Shown here piece by piece: positions 36,283-38,868 of a stretch of DNA of 38,868 nt. Under the pieces are notes generated by a model. The model made no database searches. It was not told the DNA's origin and saw nothing but the letters and a program-made list of their open reading frames with translations. The DNA lies in NCBI GenBank assembly GCA_002288455.1, contig NEUS01000025.1, forward strand, positions 1 to 38,868, in the 5' to 3' direction. This stretch comes from Opitutia bacterium Tous-C1TDCM (GTDB lineage Bacteria; Verrucomicrobiota; Verrucomicrobiia; Opitutales; Opitutaceae). Numbering within the stretch: position 1 is the stretch's first letter; each line of letters begins with the position of its first letter. The position numbers and the translations under genes were made by a program.

Positions 36283-38679
36283 ATGACCCTGCACCTCCGT
36301 ATCCCCGCGTTGCCGCTTGCGGCTTTCGCCCTGTTGGCCGCCGTCGCCGGCGCCCAGACCGCGCCCACCGCGCCCGCCGCTCCGGCTCCCCGCGCCGGCG
36401 AAGACATCCTCCAGCTGTCGGAATTCAACGTCCGCGCCGAATCCCTCAACGGCTACGCCCCCTCCGAGACCATGACCGGCTCGCGCGTCGCCACCAAGAT
36501 CATCGATCTGCCCTACACGGTGAACGTCCTCACCGCCGAGTACTTCGAGGACTTCGGCATCTTCGAACTCAGCGACAATGTCACCCAGATCGGCGGCTTC
36601 ACCGGCCTCGATGTCGGCGGCGGCTTCAACCTCCGCGGCTTCAGCTCCTCCTCGCAGCTGCGCGACGGCTTCTTCCGACTCGGCCGCTACGGCTCCTCCA
36701 ACGTCGACCGCATGGAGATCATCAAGGGCTCCAACGCCGCCATCTACGGCCGCACCTCCCCCGGCGGCATGCTCAACATGGTCTCCAAACGCCCGAAGGC
36801 CCGCGCCGGCCAGAAGCTCACCTTCAACTACGGCGACGAAGGCACCCAGCGCGTCACCTTCGAGACCACCGGCCCCGCCGTCCGCGGCCACCTCGGCAAG
36901 ACCGACTACATCCTCACCGCCTCCCACTACCAGAAGGAGTTCGACATGGATTACGCCCGCAACCGCAACCAGGAGTACTACCTCGCCCTGAGCCACACGT
37001 TCAACGACGGCTCCAACCTCTTCCTCAGCGCGGAATACTTCCTCCAGATGCGCGACGCGCCCAACAGCGCCTCCCCGCTCATCATCGATCTCAAGGGCAC
37101 CGCCAGCAATCTCGACGACCAGGCCATCGGCTACGCCTCGAATCTCGCCCGCTTCAACGCCTTCGGCCCCAACAGCAAACTCGACCGCGGCAACACCGGC
37201 TTCAACGCCGTCTACGACAAGAAACTCTCCCCCGTCTGGAGCACCCGCGTCGCCGCCAACTACTACTTGGCCCGCCGCTGGGACTACAACCAGAACACCG
37301 GCTGGGGCGCCATCAACATCAACCCCGCCCCCGCCGCCAACGGCACCGTGCCCAATATCACCTCCGCCCGCGGCGCCACCCCCAACACCACCCGCATTAT
37401 CGAGGACGGCGGCGGCTTCCAGGGCGATCTGCTCGCCCACTACTGGACCAACAACCGCCGGCTCGAGCACCGCACGCTCCTCACCCTCGACATCAACGAC
37501 TATTACCGCTGGGACCCGTCCCTCAACTACGCCGCCGCCGGCAACCCCGATCTCGTCGCCTGGAACGCCGTCCGCATCGTCACCCTCGACCGCGCCACCC
37601 TCGCGCCCGCCGGCAACATCTCGTACTTCCCGAAGTGGTTCAACTCCTCGCAGACGGTGAAGACCCGCCACCAGAAGCGCCGTACCACCGTCTTCGGCGG
37701 CCTGCTCCGCCACCAGACCTCCTTCATGGACGGGCGCCTGCTCACGTTCGCCGGCGCGCGCTTCGACGACGTCCGCTTCCGCGACCGCGACTTCATCGGC
37801 TTCACCAACCCGCCCGGTTACGTCGCCGGCACAATGATCGACAAGCAGGTCGAGTTCCTGAAACCCAACGCCGGCTTCAACTACAAGATCACCCCTTCGT
37901 TCCGGGTCTACGCCAGCTACAGCGAGAGCTACTTCGTCTCCCAAAACGACAACGCCGCCGCCCATTTCAATCCGACCTTCAAATCCGAGGTCGCCGACGG
38001 TTGGGACTACGGCTTCAAGGGCTCCGCCTTCAACGACCGGCTCAGCTATACCGTCAGCGGGTTCTACGCCATTCGCGAGAACGTCAACGTCACCGAAAAC
38101 ATCGAGACGCCGCTCGGGTCCGGCAACTTCGTGCTCGAAACCCGCCGCGAAGGCAACCAGCTGGTCCGCGGCTACGAAATCGACGTCAACTGGCGCATCA
38201 CCGACGAATGGTCCGCCGGCGGCAGCTGGGGCCACGTGTATTCGATCTACACCGATTTCGGCTCCGCCTTCCCCGCCGCCATCGGCCGCCGCGTCAACGG
38301 CATCTCCCCGCAGAACGGCAGCCTCTACGCGAAATACACGCCGACCGCCTTCAAGAACTTCTCCGCCAACATCGGCGTCACCCACGTCGCGCGCACGCCC
38401 ACCGAGGCGCCCAACGCCGGCGACACCTACGCCACCGTGAACGGCCAGCGGGTCGTCACCCGCTCCACCAACCAGTGGCGCCTGAGCGTGCCGTCATTCA
38501 CCCTCTGGAGCCTTGGCGCCCGCTACCGCCTCCCGAGCAAGGGCAACTACGACCATAACGTCGCGATCAACATCAACAACCTCTTCGACCTCGATTATCT
38601 CCGCGTCAACCGCCTCATCGGCGAGAAACGCGCGATCTACTTCACCTACTCGCTCAACCGGAATCCCGGCCGCCGCTGA
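36283..38679 (+). CDS. TonB-dependent outer-membrane receptor without STN domain
   Basis: A 798-residue receptor. The signal peptide is at 1-24 (LPLAAFALLAAVAGAQ), followed by an Ala/Pro linker. The plug starts at about 45 (FNVRAESLNGY, SRVATKIIDLPYTVNVLT, GFNLRGFSS, VDRMEIIKGSNAAIYGRTSPGG). The barrel shows repeated aromatic strands, and the C-terminal strand reads RAIYFTYSLNRNP. The plug motifs are those of the siderophore-type (FecA/FhuA-like) receptor group, but in this lineage such receptors also take up glycans. No STN domain is present, so regulation is likely through the divergent LacI-type protein rather than FecI/FecR. The start at 36283 is chosen for the signal peptide; there is no Shine-Dalgarno sequence. 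A heptad-repeat inverted element begins 5 bp after the stop. Confidence 0.93.
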   Translation: MTLHLRIPALPLAAFALLAAVAGAQTAPTAPAAPAPRAGEDILQLSEFNVRAESLNGYAPSETMTGSRVATKIIDLPYTVNVLTAEYFEDFGIFELSDNVTQIGGFTGLDVGGGFNLRGFSSSSQLRDGFFRLGRYGSSNVDRMEIIKGSNAAIYGRTSPGGMLNMVSKRPKARAGQKLTFNYGDEGTQRVTFETTGPAVRGHLGKTDYILTASHYQKEFDMDYARNRNQEYYLALSHTFNDGSNLFLSAEYFLQMRDAPNSASPLIIDLKGTASNLDDQAIGYASNLARFNAFGPNSKLDRGNTGFNAVYDKKLSPVWSTRVAANYYLARRWDYNQNTGWGAININPAPAANGTVPNITSARGATPNTTRIIEDGGGFQGDLLAHYWTNNRRLEHRTLLTLDINDYYRWDPSLNYAAAGNPDLVAWNAVRIVTLDRATLAPAGNISYFPKWFNSSQTVKTRHQKRRTTVFGGLLRHQTSFMDGRLLTFAGARFDDVRFRDRDFIGFTNPPGYVAGTMIDKQVEFLKPNAGFNYKITPSFRVYASYSESYFVSQNDNAAAHFNPTFKSEVADGWDYGFKGSAFNDRLSYTVSGFYAIRENVNVTENIETPLGSGNFVLETRREGNQLVRGYEIDVNWRITDEWSAGGSWGHVYSIYTDFGSAFPAAIGRRVNGISPQNGSLYAKYTPTAFKNFSANIGVTHVARTPTEAPNAGDTYATVNGQRVVTRSTNQWRLSVPSFTLWSLGARYRLPSKGNYDHNVAININNLFDLDYLRVNRLIGEKRAIYFTYSLNRNPGRR

Positions 38680-38683
38680 TTCA

Positions 38684-38800
38684 GTTGAGAGAACTTGGTT
38701 GAGAGTTGAGAGCCGGCATTCCCGAAACCGCCGCAGCTGCCGCGCGGCGTCGCGAAGTTCGCCGGCCCGGTCTCTCAACCCTCAACTCTCATCTCTCAAC
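38684..38800. repeat. Large inverted repeat made of GTTGAGA heptads (element 2)
   Basis: The left arm has heptads at 38684, 38691 (degenerate), 38698 and 38705. The right arm has four complementary heptads at 38773, 38780, 38787 and 38794. Both arms end in CCGG next to a GC-rich centre of about 60 bases. The architecture is the same as in the element at 34992-35099, four heptads per arm, but with G in place of A at the sixth position. It directly follows the TonB receptor stop codon. Confidence 0.88.
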
Positions 38801-38802
38801 TC

Positions 38803-38830
38803 CACGAGCGGCCCGACCAGGCCGCTCGTG
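38803..38830. terminator. Perfect 11-bp hairpin after repeat element 2
   Basis: CACGAGCGGCC and GGCCGCTCGTG arms with a 6-base loop. No T-tract follows, so intrinsic termination is doubtful. A further single GTTGAAA heptad (38835-38841) and GCCGG follow before the window ends, possibly the beginning of another element. Confidence 0.45.
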
Positions 38831-38868
38831 ACAAGTTGAAAGCCGGAGTTTCCGGCCCCGCCCGCCGG

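Noticed and set aside
36220..38385. Minus-strand open frame of 721 codons opposite the second TonB receptor
   Set aside because: It is Val/Gly/Ala/Glu-rich low-complexity sequence with no motif; a mirror artefact of codon bias.
35571..38558. Plus-strand open frame of 995 codons overlapping the lacI-type gene and the TonB receptor
   Set aside because: The product is almost entirely Arg/Pro/His and is a shifted reading of the receptor gene, whose own frame shows a signal peptide, plug and barrel.

Overview
The window is high-GC DNA from an environmental Gram-negative bacterium. The gene mix suggests Verrucomicrobiota, probably Opitutaceae: two large TonB-dependent receptors, a FecI/FecR surface-signalling pair, a verrucomicrobial-style LacI regulator, Tat-exported oxidoreductase and phosphatase-like proteins, and many hybrid histidine kinases. 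This placement is inferred from gene content and protein style; there is no rRNA gene to confirm it. No tRNA, rRNA, CRISPR array, transposase or phage gene was seen.

Layout. (1) 1-7354, minus strand: a FecI-type sigma factor, a FecR anti-sigma/sensor, a very large TonB receptor with an N-terminal STN signalling domain, a Tat-exported FAD oxidoreductase, and the start of a Tat-exported, probably PhoD-like phosphatase cut by the window edge. Together they look like an inducible uptake and extracytoplasmic processing unit. (2) 7424-16920, mixed housekeeping and signalling: a two-helix membrane protein, a ketose 3-epimerase-like sugar isomerase with a strong terminator, a receiver-kinase fusion, a secreted papain-like candidate, a DegP/HtrA protease, an OmpR-type two-component pair, HflX and a small ORF. 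(3) 16943-27702, minus strand: seven tightly packed signalling genes, possibly eight with the small ORF at 16702-16920. In order of transcription they are a NarL-type response regulator, a REC-PAS-kinase, a PAS-kinase, a second REC-PAS-kinase, a membrane-bound Cache-like hybrid kinase, a stand-alone H-NOX haem sensor, and an HNOBA-PAS-GAF-kinase-REC hybrid. (4) 27995-31296, minus strand: a Dabb-fold protein and an incomplete oligopeptide-type ABC transporter (OppC, OppD and OppF, with no OppA or OppB). (5) 31423-34969, plus strand: an AraFGH-like sugar ABC transporter. (6) 35091-38679: a LacI regulator divergent from a second TonB receptor, the pair bracketed by two intergenic inverted elements built of heptanucleotide repeats.

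The most interesting part is region 3. One soluble haem NO sensor is co-transcribed with five histidine kinase genes and five receiver domains, but the locus has only one DNA-binding output (the NarL-type regulator) and no recognisable HPt domain. The kinase next to the H-NOX gene carries the HNOBA domain, which in animal soluble guanylate cyclase lies beside the H-NOX domain. This predicts a split NO receptor in which the H-NOX protein docks on the HNOBA kinase and controls a multi-kinase network. One kinase lacks the ATP-binding Asp of its G1 box and may act as a pseudokinase scaffold. A 30-bp interrupted palindrome just upstream of the regulator resembles paired NarL-type half-sites and suggests autoregulation.
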